Positions 46,908 through 60,533 are shown, counted from the first letter of the stretch. The stretch is DNA of 64,000 nt from Nautilus pompilius (GCA_018389105.1 JACATO010000310.1:744001-808000), one strand, 5' to 3'. A program made the numbers and translations. The notes: generated by a model from the sequence alone, not told the origin.

Positions 46908-48570
46908 CAGATTACCTGCATGTTGGCTAAATTAGCAACTGCTTCCAAAAGGAGAATCTGGCCAGCGGAGAGGGAGTATTGGCTGATCATTTGCTAAGTG
47001 GTTTCAAGAACACTTCTGTCTTTTTTTACATGGTGTGAACTTCAAATGGACAGGTCTTCGTGCGAGAAAGAAGAAAATTAAGAATGCACTCCAATCTTAA
47101 TTAAATAACAACAAATATGTTTGGATAATAGTTCTACAAATAAATGTGTATTGGCATTAAAAATTCACTCACAGGGTCAGAAATTCTTGATAACTTGTTC
47201 AGCTTTCATTATAGATAATTGCTAGACATTCTTTCCCCCATCACAAGCTAATTGTAAGCATCCAAACCACTGCAACTTTTAAATTCTTGTATCGTCTGTA
47301 TATGGACTTCGAATGAGTAGTAAATAGTTCACAATGTCAGGGTAAGTTATGGCTGGTAGTAAATATACAACAGATTTCAGACCAACTGGAGACTGCATAC
47401 AAGTCACGAGTTCCAATGATTAATAATTCTGAATCCTAATGTAAGTTCTACACATTCTGAAAGTCTGTCACATTACCTGAGAGCTTCAGTTTTTTTCATT
47501 GTACCCAGACAGGCCTTTGCACAAGAAATAGTGAAAAATGTCACTGAGCCAACTAGACACCAGTGAGTAGTTTTCATTTGTTCTGAAGTTCTTCCAAATT
47601 AGTCGACTTCAACATCATTGAAAAACTTTATAGTGCAGTTTATCAGTGCCATTCCATTACTGGTAGGCTTTATTTAATCGAAAAAGTTCTACTTGAGTAA
47701 GGCAGCCAAAGCTGATCATGATATTTAGCTATCTGCAGCTTCTCTCATCTTTATGAAGTGAAAGGTAAGCAATAAGTTTTCATTGTTCTAATGTGTTTTT
47801 TGTAAGATAACAAGAGTGTGAATTAAAATAATTGTAATGAATTATCATTGTGAACTGAAGACAATTTTTTTAGAAGAAATGATTACCAGTAAGAATTGTT
47901 CTCCATTGAAAATTTATTTATTCCAAAAAATAATTACTTGTGTTAATGCAATTTCTTGCTGTTTTGTTGTTTTTATTGCAGGTAGATCAGCTCTTGTGTT
48001 TATGACCAAGCTGAGAAGTTATGTATTTGAAAGTGATGACGAGTATCTTCTTGGAAAATGGATGTACCTGCTTAATTCATTCCAGAAGTGATTCTAGAAA
48101 TGACTGTTTACTTAATGAAGTTCTGTTGCATTATGCAACAACTTTATATCTTTTTAATGAAATATTTAACTTATAGTTTTTGTATTATTCAGTGTTTTTA
48201 TTTACAATGAAATAATCATCATTCTAAATGTAATTCGTTGAAATCAACAAATACCATTCGAAGTGATGGTTTGAGTATTTCCCCCTACAAAATGAATTTT
48301 TGTTGATGATTTCCATAAAATGGATGGAAATTTATCTTGTCGCTTTAGAGATTTTGTTTTTGCATGGCAACCAATACTTACCCGACATCCGGGTTCATAA
48401 TTCAAGCTGAGATCTTTAATCTTTTCTTCAATGGTTTAAACAAAATTACATTTTTTAAGTAGACTTGTTTTTAAAATTATGTAGTGGCTTTGGATCAGAA
48501 TAAATTTATTTTAAGAAAAACAAATCTGTTTACCTATGTTAATGTATCCAGTCATGAGTTATTAGCTTCT
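46908..48570. repeat. Segmental duplication, copy 2 (inverted)
   Basis: The reverse complement of about 15450-17077. It starts exactly at the outer edge of the hAT palindrome, and similarity fades beyond about 48570. The stretch 46908-48280 is nearly identical to copy 1; the remainder is more diverged and lacks the adjacent mariner fragment. Confidence 0.85.
47982..48091 (+). pseudogene. Orphan copy of PH-domain last exon
   Basis: An intact acceptor (TTTTTATTGCAG) and 35 codons to TGA, identical in protein sequence to the last exon at 16000-15891 (RSALVFMTKLRSYVFESDDE and so on). The matching upstream PH exon is not present on its 5' side, which is occupied by the hAT palindrome, so it is probably a dead duplicate rather than part of a second gene. 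Confidence 0.6.
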
Positions 48571-48894
48571 TTTGTAGACATAAGTACAAGAGAAATATTT
48601 GGAAGCAGAATTCTTTGTCATGTTAATTGTATCTAATATCAGGACAGATAAAGAGTGTGCAAACAGACACCTATAATAAATGATTTTGCATGAAAAATAA
48701 TAATTGTGGAAAATAAGTAGCTAAATTTCCAAAGACATTTATTGTAGGTAAAGCCCAAGAAAGAATCTGGTTTCACACTTAGTAAGAGTGTTATTAAACA
48801 TTACTAAATGAAACAGAAATAAATGCAAACCTAATAAAAATAATATTTACATTTTATTGGAAATGTATTTAAAAATAGATTTTAATTGATTCCA

Positions 48895-49070
48895 TAAGAG
48901 AGAGAGAGAGGAATGTGTCTAGAAAATCTTTCCAGTTTCAAGGTTAAACTGGATAGGTTCGAACCAAGAACAAATGCCAAGTCAGCTGCTACACCTTGAC
49001 GCCTTCAACCTACTCAACCAACTGTTCAGGTTACACTACAATATCCTTCACGAGGTGCCCCCTTTTCCAT
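48895..49070 (-). repeat. Possible tRNA-derived SINE
   Basis: On the minus strand an A-box-like TGGTTGAGTAGG (49020-49009) is followed by a perfect B-box core GGTTCGAACC (48965-48956), then a CT-rich simple tail (GA run at about 48899-48910 on the plus strand). The spacing is slightly longer than in a tRNA. No second copy in the window confirms it. Confidence 0.35.
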
Positions 49071-49345
49071 ACTGAATTCCCTAAGGATAGACGTTTGGTA
49101 AAGAAATGCTTTGAATAAAGTTAATAGTGTTAGGAATTTTTTCTTTGCATGTATCATTTTTGGAAGATGTTTTCTGTGGTGAGACTGGTTTGGCATGATG
49201 CTGGTAGATTAACTATGGTGCATATTTCGTGTCTTGTAAACACATAATTTTTGAAATACTGTCAAATAAATAAAATGCAAATCAGAGTCCAAATATTTAT
49301 AACAGTCACCATTTTGTACGTAAACTTTTTTGAAAAATAATTTCT

Positions 49346-49351
49346 TTTATT
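49346..49351 (-). terminator. Polyadenylation signal of the metalloprotease gene
   Basis: AATAAA on the minus strand, 45 nt after the stop codon at 49396. Confidence 0.6.
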
Positions 49352-49395
49352 AGCCTTTCTCAGTAAGAAAAACAGTATAATAGTGCGCCTTGTCT

Positions 49396-52300
49396 TCAGT
49401 TCATGCAGATTTTCATGTTGCCTGGGAGGTCGGGCTGGTTGTTGGTGAAGAAGTATGAAAGAGCATCAAACAACATGGGGTCGTGTTTCTTCAGATAAGC
49501 TCGGGCTGCTCTCTCGTCTGGACACGCTTGTGCAGTGCCACACCTGAAACATTCAAGGGTAGAATTGTAACCAGTGTCCAGCTTATATTTCTTACCTTGT
49601 GTGCATAGCATGCAATCAGGTCATCTTGAAGGTGGAGCTGGGCACCGGGGACTTTTTGAAATACTTAATGGTCTGCGTGCTGCTAGTAATTTATGTAAAC
49701 TTTCATTTCCGAAATATCTACATCCACTTTGTATTTTGTAAACGAAATCCTCTAAATGTGGTGTAATTAATTATCCCTGTTAAGTGGAAGAAATTTACAA
49801 TTAAGAGCAAGCAAATGTTCACCATTTATTCTTGACTTTGTGACGTTACTTACATGTTCATGCCTCCAGTTGGGCCATCTGTTCTCGATGTTGTCATGTA
49901 GAAAGCTTCCGCTCCCTCGGCAAAGTACTCGTATTCGTTAGCCATGGCGTATGACCTCAGGTCCCACAGACGATTGCTCTTCGCATTCTGGTAGATTCCT
50001 TTGATCTGCATGGAAAAGGACCAAGCGTGACTTTCGCTTGTTTACACAAATCTCAACAGGTTTCTTCGTAAACGTGGGAAAACTACTCGAAAAGAACGCC
50101 CTCGTACAAGTTACCTGAACAGATTAATCAGTGCCCTTTATCTTGCATCGGGTCACGGTCACGCAGGTATTATTTAGTTCTTCAGAATTACTTTAATTTG
50201 ATGAACGCACAGACTACACATTAATTCCACGTGAACTCGATGGCGACTTGTTGACAAGTTATCTTTGGCAGCCACATCTGTACACCTATAAAACACACGC
50301 AAGCATCAAGTTATCACACTAATTGAAAAAATGCCACTTTTATCTTTGATGTTCTACATAAAAATCCGTTTAAGTGGCATTCACCGCTTCGTGTTCGAAT
50401 TCGTGTAAATGCCAGGACATTTTTTTGATTTTCATGCCTGTCACTGAAAATGAAACAACCGGACGACGACAGGTGCGCAGTGAAAAATTTTGTGTGGGGT
50501 GGTTCGTTAGTATTTAGGTTCTCTCCAGAGAGGCCAGAAGCTATTACGACCTGTTTAAAGGGTTTAGTTTTGAAGAACTATTCACAAAGTGTATCGTTTA
50601 TACTTCTGATGCTGTCGGGGATGACAACCAAAAAAAAAAAGGAAATTTATTCCGTCCCTTTACAGCTTCAGCGCTGAAGAAATATTTATTGATGCCAAGT
50701 CTTTTGGACGGTTGACAAAGGAACAGTTTAATAGCCTCATCTCGCCTGAGACCCTTATTATTATGTTTGAACCCTTTATTAGATCTCTGAGGGGCCATAA
50801 ACCACTAAACAGTAGGACCGGCGAACCTGATTTTTGTGAATATTTATTGTCAACCGACTCATTTAACTGTTTAAAAATGTTTCCGAGAAAACTTTTCTAT
50901 TGAATGAAATTTGAGTTTACGAAAACTGAACCCAAGTTTTAACTGCATTAAAACCTGCAGGTTTTCATCTAACACGAGATACAAATAGAAAATCTAGTAG
51001 TATGCGGCCGACCTTAGGGCTTCGTTTCTAGAGTCTCGGTAAATTTTGTTTTATACAATATGACGGCGGAAAGTTAAAAATGTGGCCTTTGGCTTCTTAC
51101 TACTAACTTGTTAGTAAATTTAAATGCTTCGAGCAAACAACCGAAAAAAGAGAAAGTGAAATAGGTGGGGGGTTAATGTGCTAAAATATAATATTCCAAT
51201 ACCTATACCTCCTCTAAGAAAAACTGTGTGATAATTTATCTCGTGTACAAAGTGCGTGCAGGTGAATCTCGCGGTAATCGATTGAGTTTATTTATCTTAC
51301 AGTTGCGGCTACTCCTTCAGAATAAACTTGGTTTTACTTTTTTAGTGGTGTGGGAAATATTCTTTTAAAAGCACAGGGGTAAAATCCCTTTATTTTATGA
51401 AAATCTATGAGACAAAGGGCCTGTTCGTATGGGGTGGTGATAAAACAGTGTTGTGCTTTATCTTCAGTTTGACTCCTATCGAAACTACATTTAAGGGCTT
51501 TTAAACAATAGCTTCAACATAGTTCTTGCTAATTGGCTCACGCTGTCACACTTTAGCTGTACTAGCCAGCAGCTCGCAAAGGATAGTTTGATAAAGACAG
51601 AGAACTAGCGGACAATTTGATGTCCAAAAAGAGAGACTGAGCAAATTGCAATTTGTTCTCCAGTCGTCGATTACCCCACCGTCGCTTGTCGTTCGGAAAT
51701 ATTTTGACTCTTTCTAGCCCGGGTCGCCACTCGCGTTGTAATGGACCAATGAGGTTCACTGGAAACTTCTCTTTCTTTCCCCAGTCTCTACGATATGGCA
51801 CTTACCTTAGTTACCCAGGTATGCGGTGCGTACAGGTGGACCAAATGGGCAAATTCGTGGCTGATGATGTTTTCGGTTCTCCGGTAGGGATCTCTGCTAT
51901 TGCAGAGGATGGTATCAGAGTTTATAGCGCACAAAGAGTTCGTCATTCCAGGAACTGTGGCGTACTTTCGGCCATCAAATGTGCACGTGATAGCGCAGCT
52001 ACCAGAACATATACCTAGAAACAGAACAGGAAGAGGGAAGGGATTCATTGAAATCCTTTCATTTCATACTCTCTCCAACAACTCGAGACACACACACACG
52101 ACCGAGTTCTTGCTGTCTAAGAAGAGTTCACTGTTTCACCTACCGTTAAGAAGCATTAGAATCTGTCTGTAGATCAACTACCAGTCATTTTCTTGACCGG
52201 CTTCAAAATGAATCATTTTAGTGATGGGAGCGTGAATTCATTTATCATCATGGTTACAGAGTCTGCGTAATAAAACCTGTTTACCAGCAATATCCCAATA

Positions 52301-54809
52301 ACGTGACACACTGGTTACCGTGACAACAAAGAGAAGCTGATCGGTTAACGACCTCAAAGACCGAGAGGGCATTCTGCATCACGGCCCTGCGGAAATGACG
52401 TCACAGCGGAGTATTGATATTCCACGACTCGTATAATATCTGTGGTGATGAAATAATGACATGGCTGCATTTTGTGCTTCGATACTTAGAAGTGAACTAT
52501 GGCTTTGGCAGTTTATTTTATTATTAAGGGTAGTATCAGCTCTTTGCCGCGCCAGTTACTTTAGTGCATCAAGCTTCACATAAAATCGACGTTTGTGTGC
52601 GATGAAAGGAGCTTGAGAGCGTGAAATAATAATTACCATAGCACTCTGGCCGGTCTGCTAATCGGCTGTTTTCGGGAAAAACCGTCAGAGACTCCGCCAT
52701 CGTGAATATTCCAACTCCGTGAGATTTGGTGACAGACATGAAGACCTCGTGAGGCATGTGCTTGATCAGCTTAGAAAGCGTGTGACCTGCCTATGTAAAT
52801 AAATAAATATATTTTAAATAATTATAGAAAACACACTAGATATGCACTAGCAGTGAGTAATTGTAGCTGAGAGACGTACTTAATACACAGTTGAGTATTA
52901 GAGAAAAATATTTAAAAAACAAAATGGACACAGACCATCAGTAATTGGTAGGTGAGCAGAATGTAACCTAAATCGTTGGTAAGACAGCTCAATTGCAGGC
53001 TGAATTTCATTTTTTTACTTTCTGAAAACTTAATAAAAGAATCTAAACTCGAACGATTTCGTCTTTTCAAATGGAAGAAATTTGAGGAGGTGATTGGTAT
53101 CCTTATCTTATCATTATAGTTCTTTAATTCTCTACTCAGATTTTTTATTTATACTTACCAACAGCATCAGGTCGATCTTCGTGACTTCGCATAGATTCCT
53201 TTAAAATTGCATATTTAATAGGCTTTTGGCTTAACTTGGGTCATCAGAAAAACCGAAACGGATTTAAAAAATCGAATTCTGTAAACCCGTAGTGGTTTTA
53301 TCCTTTTTGTCGGTTCGCAGAAACTCCCCAGACTTCCCGACCTTTTCTCCTTCTAATCTACAACAAAAATATCACTCCGCCAGTTCATCAAGAGACAGAC
53401 AGACAGACAGAGAGAGAGAGAGCCGAAAACCTACGATGGTAAGAGCTTGATCATTCACGTTGTTCGTTGCAGCTATTTTCAGGTAAGGCTCGTTGGGCTT
53501 GTACGGGTAAACATTCCCTGACGACGTAAGGTAGTGGTAGCGGAAGGTCGTCCGTGTTTGGACGCTTTTAAGCCTGAAAAACACAAAATGTGAACTACTG
53601 CGGCCGTCAGTGTGTGATATTAACTGCTTCAGAAAAATACTTTAATCTTTATGTATATATTTCCTGTATATTGGATAAAAACCTATTTTTTATATACGAA
53701 AGAGAAGTTAGGGTAATCAAAGCATCTCGGTATAGAGGGGGAGATAATTACTGGTGCTTACCTAAACGGTACCGGCTGAACATCCACCAGGGGTGGGGGC
53801 GCTAATGCGTTGGAAACTGTAAAGAAAACCCGTTAAGATATCATGGATTTTGTATAAACAGAAAACAGGGGACCATTAGCCTGTACGGCTGTTGTTCAGA
53901 TATATACACTGGCTGGCCATCCTTTCAGAATTAGAGCTGACTCCAGCTGCAAATGCAAATTAGGATGACCGCGTAGTGAGACAGGGGGGGTCTGCAGCAC
54001 TATGTATAACTTGGACAGGTACGTCTGCCGCCATTCTAACAGTCATGGGGAAAGACGTTACAGCAGACATGATAGGTGGCGCCTCTAGGCTGCTGCAAGA
54101 CATCGGCCATTTAATTTATGCCCGATGTTAACGATGTTAAGCACAGGTGGAATTTACTTAGATCTTTCCTATTTTAGCGAATCAGAAACGTTGGTTTGTG
54201 TTGCTCGTCTCTAGAAATGTATCTTCCAAAGTCACTATTCTTCCCACTGCTTGGACTAACAGCCCTGACTCGACACTACGTCCACCTTATGCGAATGACG
54301 AATAACGGCTCCTACTGTGGAATCCCTGTCAACCATCTTTTAACACACAGTAGGCCACACCTGGAGCAACAACAACAACAAATGCGCAGACAGGTAACCG
54401 ATGTTGTCCGCCTTATTGACGCTAAAAGCTGTGGGAAAACAGCGGGAAAGATCGGAAACTAAGCCCTGCCGAGCTAAGAACCTCCCCCCAGAAAGGCACA
54501 AGAGCAGAAGTCATTCCAGTGGCTCAGTCGGCAGCGATCTGAAAGAATGGTTGCAGAAATCTGATACTGGAATCCAACCTGAAACCCTCCAGACATCTTG
54601 AATCAAAGGGAGAGCAGTGCCGTCATGAGAACAGCCCTGGTATCCAGTTCTGATACATGGCAAAGCCATTAAGCTTAGCCAAAGGGTTTTGGTTGGCATT
54701 TGCTGCCGGCACTGCCAAGTAGTAGTAATAATAGTAATGATAATGATAATAATAAGGGCTTACCAGCGATTAAAAACGCAAAAGCGAGAAGGAGAAGCAA
54801 ATTCTTCAT
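49396..54809 (-). CDS. Secreted gluzincin-like zinc metalloprotease
   Basis: Seven exons with GT-AG borders and matching phases: 54809-54764, 53816-53762, 53573-53435, 52790-52637, 52014-51806, 50005-49854 and 49543-49396. They total 903 nt, 300 residues plus TGA. The protein starts with a signal peptide (MKNLLLLLAFAFLIAVSNA), then a proline-rich LAPPPLVDVQPVP. HEFAHLVHLYA (residues 184-194) is a zinc-binding HExxH with catalytic Glu185; NEYEYFAEG (about 224-232) supplies a probable third ligand Glu227 in the EYFAE pattern seen in gluzincins related to the anthrax-lethal-factor fold. At least six cysteines lie between 130 and 170 and more at the end (NMCG, KICMN), suggesting disulphides. It is likely an extracellular protease; the substrate is unknown. 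Exon 3 uses a GTAGGT donor, chosen because it keeps the frame. It has a TATA box and poly(A) signal. A divergent paralogue begins at 60571. Confidence 0.88.
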
Positions 54810-54864
54810 GACTACCTTAGAGGATTTTCCACTCCAAGATTGTTTCGGCCTTTTAGATTTCGAA

Positions 54865-54872
54865 TTTTTATA
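54865..54872 (-). promoter_or_regulatory. TATA box of the metalloprotease gene
   Basis: TATAAAAA on the minus strand, 56 nt upstream of the ATG at 54809. Transcription starting about 30 nt downstream of it would leave a short 5' leader, consistent with the start codon chosen. Confidence 0.5.
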
Positions 54873-55341
54873 TCAGTGGATATCGATCGTCTTTTCCCTA
54901 GATTTCTGACAAGATAAAAGGAACGACTCCAGAAATGAGATATATCAGGATTATCTGATACGGCACGACTAAATTAGCTGACTTATTCCGGTCACCCAAA
55001 AAAAGGAAGCACGAGCGCACGTTCTAAAATTAGTTACAGCATATTCTCCTCACTTTATTGTCCAGGGAAAGCGACTTTACAGCGAACTGCACAGGATAAT
55101 GTGTTTTAATGTATTTTCCTCCCTTTTTTTCGCTAAATTTTAAATAATAAACAAAGCTAATGGTTTTGTCTACTAATATTCATGACATCTACATATGCGC
55201 TATTGAAAATAGTTATAAAAACAGGAAATACTAAAGTTTAAAGTGCTAGTGACACGCGATAGAATAGCATCCCACGTGTAGACATGAAAGACTCCAAGGA
55301 CTACAGAAGTGTAGACAACGGTATCATTTTCATGATGCGGT

Positions 55342-55533
55342 GTGGCTCCTGAGAAGGGAATTTCACATGAAAAACGGATGGAAATCAAAGTCTTAGTTAG
55401 TGAAGGCGGTTCCATGCGGCAGATTCACCAGACTCCGTGTTTCAGAAGCCGGAGAAAATACGCAAAACTGGTCCTGTTGAAAATAGATCCAGTCGAGGAA
55501 GAAAGCCAGAAACTCTCCAGAAATTATGGTTAA
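55342..55533 (+). pseudogene. Tc1-like transposase N-terminal remnant
   Basis: Two overlapping plus-strand frames resemble the helix-turn-helix region of Tc1-type transposases: KGISHEKRMEIKVLVSEGGS in one frame, then IRKTGPVENRSSRGRKPETL in another (compare the family pattern TG.v..RpRSGRPr.T). The frame change between them and the missing catalytic domain show it is a fragment. Confidence 0.45.
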
Positions 55534-55539
55534 TATTAC

Positions 55540-56160
55540 GCATTTTTTTTTTTTTTTATCTTCCAGTTTTCCATTGTCGGTGCGATTTGGTATTTAATAC
55601 ATATTCATCGCGTATTGTAATTAGAATCTGTGCCTCATCTCTTCTGTTACGCAAATGAGTTGGTGTTAGTGGAGGGGGGCTTTTAATTCTAACCTGTTTC
55701 CATTGTTTTTGTCAGTAAAGCGGATCGCGATCGCATCGTTAAAGCCCCGGTAAACAGTTACCGATGGACCAGGGTATCCTTTGACACGCGTGCTCGGCCG
55801 CTCCCCGGCTGGTTTCCTGAATCTTCCACGTTTCATCTTTAGTCTCCGCGCGAAACATTGGCTCTCCGGTCACTTCCGTTCGCCGAAGCGTTGAGCTGAC
55901 TGCACCAGTCTTTACCAGGCGGTGCTGGCTGATCTTTTAACAGGGTCAGGGTGAAGTAAAGGCGGCTCAACACCTGCTCAAAATAAAAGTGCCATAATTA
56001 GTAGAACAAGCGCAAAGATAGCACTGATAAAGATGGGCCCTCAATCTGCGCTGGCCTTCACTGAGATTTCGATTCACCGAGATCCATTTTGACATTTAAC
56101 AGAAGCAGATGTTGTACCAGGTCTTTGTTTCCAGCAAGAAAAAAAAAAAACCCCAGCATA
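55540..56160. other. GC-richer intergenic block
   Basis: Between about 55690 and 55960 the sequence is distinctly GC- and CpG-richer than its surroundings. I see no open frame with motifs. It may be regulatory or part of a repeat. Confidence 0.3.
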
Positions 56161-56174
56161 AACGTAATTCTCTC

Positions 56175-56593
<419 letters not shown>

Positions 56594-56603
56594 GAACGCT
56601 GAT

Positions 56604-56770
56604 TTGATTATTACCTTTTTTGCTGCATTGCTACAATCGTGTAGCGTATGGTTCGGTATATCTTCAATGTCGAAATTGTCATTTTTATCTGAAATGAACC
56701 CATCTTCATCACTTTGCAAACACCTGCTAGAGATAGATATTCAAGTAATGTCGGCAAGCATCCTCTTAAT
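56604..56770 (-). pseudogene. Possible piggyBac-like N-terminal fragment
   Basis: Minus-strand reading gives RIKRMLADIT, a stop, then CLQSDEDGFISDKNDNFD, an acidic segment similar in style to the N-terminus of some piggyBac-derived transposases. It is cut off by the CT microsatellite. The similarity is weak and no catalytic region is present. Confidence 0.25.
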
Positions 56771-56789
56771 TCTATCTCTCATCTTTTAA

Positions 56790-57840
56790 AGCGACTGTCT
56801 TGGCTTTCTCTCTCTATCTCTCTCTCTTCTTGGAATTTTCTGATAATTATACTTATGGAATCAAAGTAAATCAGAATAATTTCATCTGATGTCTGGTTAG
56901 CAGCAATATTATCGATTGGAAGGTTAATTAACACACTCCATAAGTTCTTGAAACTTTCTGTTGCATAGAACCAGTCTAATTTGTTTTAGAGTATGACAGT
57001 AAACTAAATTAGTAGCAAAGATGCAAACAAATCGACAAAGTTCTTCATTTCTGCATTATAATCTAACCCCTTAATTATGACCTACAAAACACATAAGAAC
57101 AAAGTAACAACTTCCAGATACATTCACGGCTTCTTCTGATGGACTCATGAGCTGTGTGGCATCCATCGAGAGATTTCGGCTCATTACTCACCGGTCTTTC
57201 GAGATAGTGGACCTAGCAGGGATAATTAGTCCATTGCCGTCCAGCTAGGGGTTCTCTCCCATTCCATGTACAGACGATTAAAGTCGTACTTTCCATATGA
57301 CCACACCTACAACGGCAGACGAATTTGTCAGATATCGGAGTGTCAAATATGCACGATAGTTTTTCAACGTAAATCTTTATATTTTAACAACAACAAAAAG
57401 ATTTAAAAAAAAACAAAAAACATTGGCTTCAAAAATAAAAACAACGAAATGAATATTTCGGACTTTGACTTAGTTCGCTGTTAATGAAAGAAACAAACTC
57501 AGAAAATCAGAAAAACTGTGATTTATTTATATCAAAGTTCGAACTGTGTATTATATATATATATAGTGACGAAGGGGAGCGGACCAAGAACAAGATGCGG
57601 GCAGTATGTTAATGACGTCCAAACGAATCTGTGATTTAAATTGTAAAGAAATAAGATTAGAAAGGGTCTGAGATACGACACAAACACCGGGCAGCTCCCT
57701 ATATTGTTTTACCTGAAGGAATACGGTCCTTAAACTGAAAATATAAACTAATTCTGTTGCAGACTGCGGCCACATCTTCCGATTTCAAACCGAACAATCC
57801 CTGTTACAGAATATCTTAAGCCCTAACAGTTCCGAGCCTT
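56790..57840. other. AT-rich spacer
   Basis: No gene recognised. It contains a small TA run near 57551-57563. Confidence 0.4.
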
Positions 57841-57849
57841 TTGTCTCTT

Positions 57850-58450
57850 TCCTTAGATATTCGTTTAGTTCTTTTTTTTTCATTTTGTGTGCCTGCCATT
57901 TGGTGGGGTTGGGGTTAAAGCATTTTCCCGTAAGTTTTGCTGCTAAACGTTTGCGTGACGATAAGTGTTCAAATGCTGTACTTCTGTCGCGGCTTCCAAC
58001 GCTGTTAAAATCGCTGGCGGTCGTGTTCCGTTCCAATTTACATTGCAAAGACAGCAATTTCTTTTCCCTCCTTCATCTGAAGCTGCTCTGCGACCACCGC
58101 CGATACCTGGGAACACGAACCCTGGACTCAGCACCACACCTACCCCGACCGCGCTCTTGTGGAAACTTGCGTTACCCAGCTCCTTCAAGCCCCCCTTCGA
58201 ATTTCTACAGCCCTTCCGGTACTCACAACGGCCAACCCAGACTCGTGTCGTTCTTGCAAACCCCGCATTTCTCGGCGGACTCGAGTCGATGTCCATCTCT
58301 CTTTCGCGACATGCTGTCCTGTTCTCCCCCCCTTTTTTTTTTGGTATCTGTTCTGGATCCGACCTCAGCCTCGCACACTGAGTTTACATCGCGGACGGCA
58401 GTAAAGTGGGTGGTAGCAGCGCGACTGCGAGTCTTAAAGAATTGCTAAAA
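57850..58450. other. GC- and C-rich block with overlapping open frames
   Basis: Open frames of 81 to 187 codons overlap here on both strands, including a plus frame at 57885-58448. None has a motif, signal peptide or splice structure, and open frames on both strands are expected where GC content rises and stops become rare. It may be a CpG-rich regulatory region. I do not annotate a protein. Confidence 0.35.
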
Positions 58451-60520
58451 TTTCAACCGCCAGACGAACTTTCTATTAGCAAATGCAGATTTCTTAAGCT
58501 TCTCCCTGGTATATAAAGAAATTCTCACCAACGAGCGACTTCCTTGCGCGCGTGGCTCATCCTCCTCTTCTTCCCACTATCATTATTAAATTCTTGAGAG
58601 TCGTTTGTCTGTCACAACCCAGTAAACAACCTGGTGTCACTTTAAATATCTTTGTACACTAACCACGTTGGTCACCTTTCGACAGCAACACTTCTAAATC
58701 CTATTAACACTTTAAGAATTAAAACAAACAGAAAAAAAACTATTTGAAACTATTTCCTTTTGGCTGCCTTCAGAGGTTTTCCTTTGTTTGTCGGTATTTA
58801 CTAAAATCGACATCTTTTTAATGTTTTTCATTTGATGTGGTTTTATTAACGGTTATCTTCCCTTTGTCTTTGATATACTTTTAATGCTGGCTTCCATTAG
58901 TACTACTAGTATCGACACTTCCAACTGTTTGCGTATGTAACATTAGCATCTACAATAAACACTTATCCGACCTCCAGATAACCAACTTGTTTCAGTTATT
59001 TGGGTTTTCTAATATAAACTAAGATTAGCTCATTTTCGGCTATCCAACATTTTTAGTTCATGAGTCGGTGACCAGGGAAATTGTATTCGCTGTCTACGCA
59101 TGCTCAGATCATTTCTTGTCAGATTGTTAGCATTCTGTACTCTCGCTTTTTGTTTATTGCTTGATTCTCCTTCCCTAGTGTTTTTTTATTAGAGATAATA
59201 ATTGAAATCCTTGTAATATGTTGTCCAATGATACTAATGATAATTCAATTAGTGCTTTGGCGATCAATCCAAAGAAAAGGAAGCGTGTAGTTCTTAGCAT
59301 TGAGCAAAACTAGAGAAAAAACAAATCAGGAAAGAAGCTGTTGGATAAGCAGCGGTTCATCTAGGCATCCGACCATCTCCAGGTCCCTTTGGCGTAAGAT
59401 AAGTTGTTTACAGGTCTGTTCTTATCTTTCTTTACATTTCTCTGCTTTTCACCTATCACGTGGTTCTTGTTGGTTATCTCTCTTGGGTTTTTTCTCGTCG
59501 CATAGGAACTTGCTATTAGAAGCCCAGAGCTCCAGCTGCATGAATTTTTACAGTTGCAGACTCGCTACACACGTGGGCGCGCGCGAACTATCCATTTATT
59601 TATTTACTTTATTAGTTTTTCTGGACTCGCTACGCTACGTGAACTTTCAAGAACTCTGAGCCGATACAGCGGTGATGTGATCCCAACTATTCTGTCGTAA
59701 TGACGTCACTAGAGGAATCACATGTCGGTGCGAGGCAACAGCGATGGACTGGCCGTCAAATCCGTTATTGCATTACATGGAACTTTTGCTATTTCAGACA
59801 GCACAATTTGTTTTCTTCTCAAGGAAATAGATTTGATCGAGCCCTGTCTGGTCTGGCTTATACATAACTTTGCGGGTGTAGAAGCAGCCGAATTGTTCCG
59901 TGTGCGAGCTTGGCGAGAAGCTGTACAAGACAGACCGATCTGCTGCCGTTCGATTCCGAATCGATCTTGGCTCCGGTGGGGGGGGGGGGACTTTTAGGGC
60001 TGATCTTCGGTGACCAGTCCCTGTTTCTAATCTCGCTGTCGTCTTCTAACCTGGTGTTATAAGGGGTCGGTGCTTTCTCAGCTGCAACTTGAGACGTTTC
60101 GCTCTTAGAAAGGATTTAAGGAAAACAACAACATCAACATTGAGGGTACAAAGATAGCATGCGCCATTTGAAAGGTGTCGCAGGATTTTTTTTTTTTTAA
60201 TTAACTGCAGTTTGTGAGCTCTTTCTGCGAAGATCGTCACACGGAAGTTTAAAGTGGCATTATGCAAACGAACTCTTTTGATAATTTATCAGATTTTCGC
60301 ATGATGACTACCTTAAAATTGTCTAGCTTCAGAATAGGCACCGACGAGTTATACTTTTTTGTCTTTCTGCGATCTTATAGCGGTAACCGACGGGTCGAAC
60401 GCTTTTAGCTTTCAGATTTTGCATTCCCGTCGAAGTAATGATTTATATCCTATGCGTGAACAGATATCGTGGTCTGGGAGTGGCTTATACCACTGACCTA
60501 GCTGTAGATATCGGAGCCGG
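58451..60520. other. Intergenic, upstream of the second protease gene
   Basis: No protein with recognisable features. Frames at 59300-59659 and 59722-59997 (plus) lack motifs. A G-run lies near 59980-59990. Confidence 0.35.
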
Positions 60521-60526
60521 CTCTAC

Positions 60527-60533
60527 TATAAAA
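60527..60533 (+). promoter_or_regulatory. TATA box of the second secreted-protease gene
   Basis: TATAAAA within CTCTACTATAAAACCCC, 44 nt upstream of the ATG at 60571, implying a very short 5' leader. Confidence 0.55.

Noticed and set aside
54520..54600. A-box-like TGGCTCAGTCGG suggesting a tRNA or SINE
   Set aside because: No B box in the right orientation and no tRNA fold could be drawn.
57885..58448. Plus-strand open frame of 187 codons, with overlapping frames of 117 and 138 codons
   Set aside because: The frames overlap on both strands, contain no motif, and sit in a GC-rich patch where stops are rare; nothing decides which, if any, is coding.
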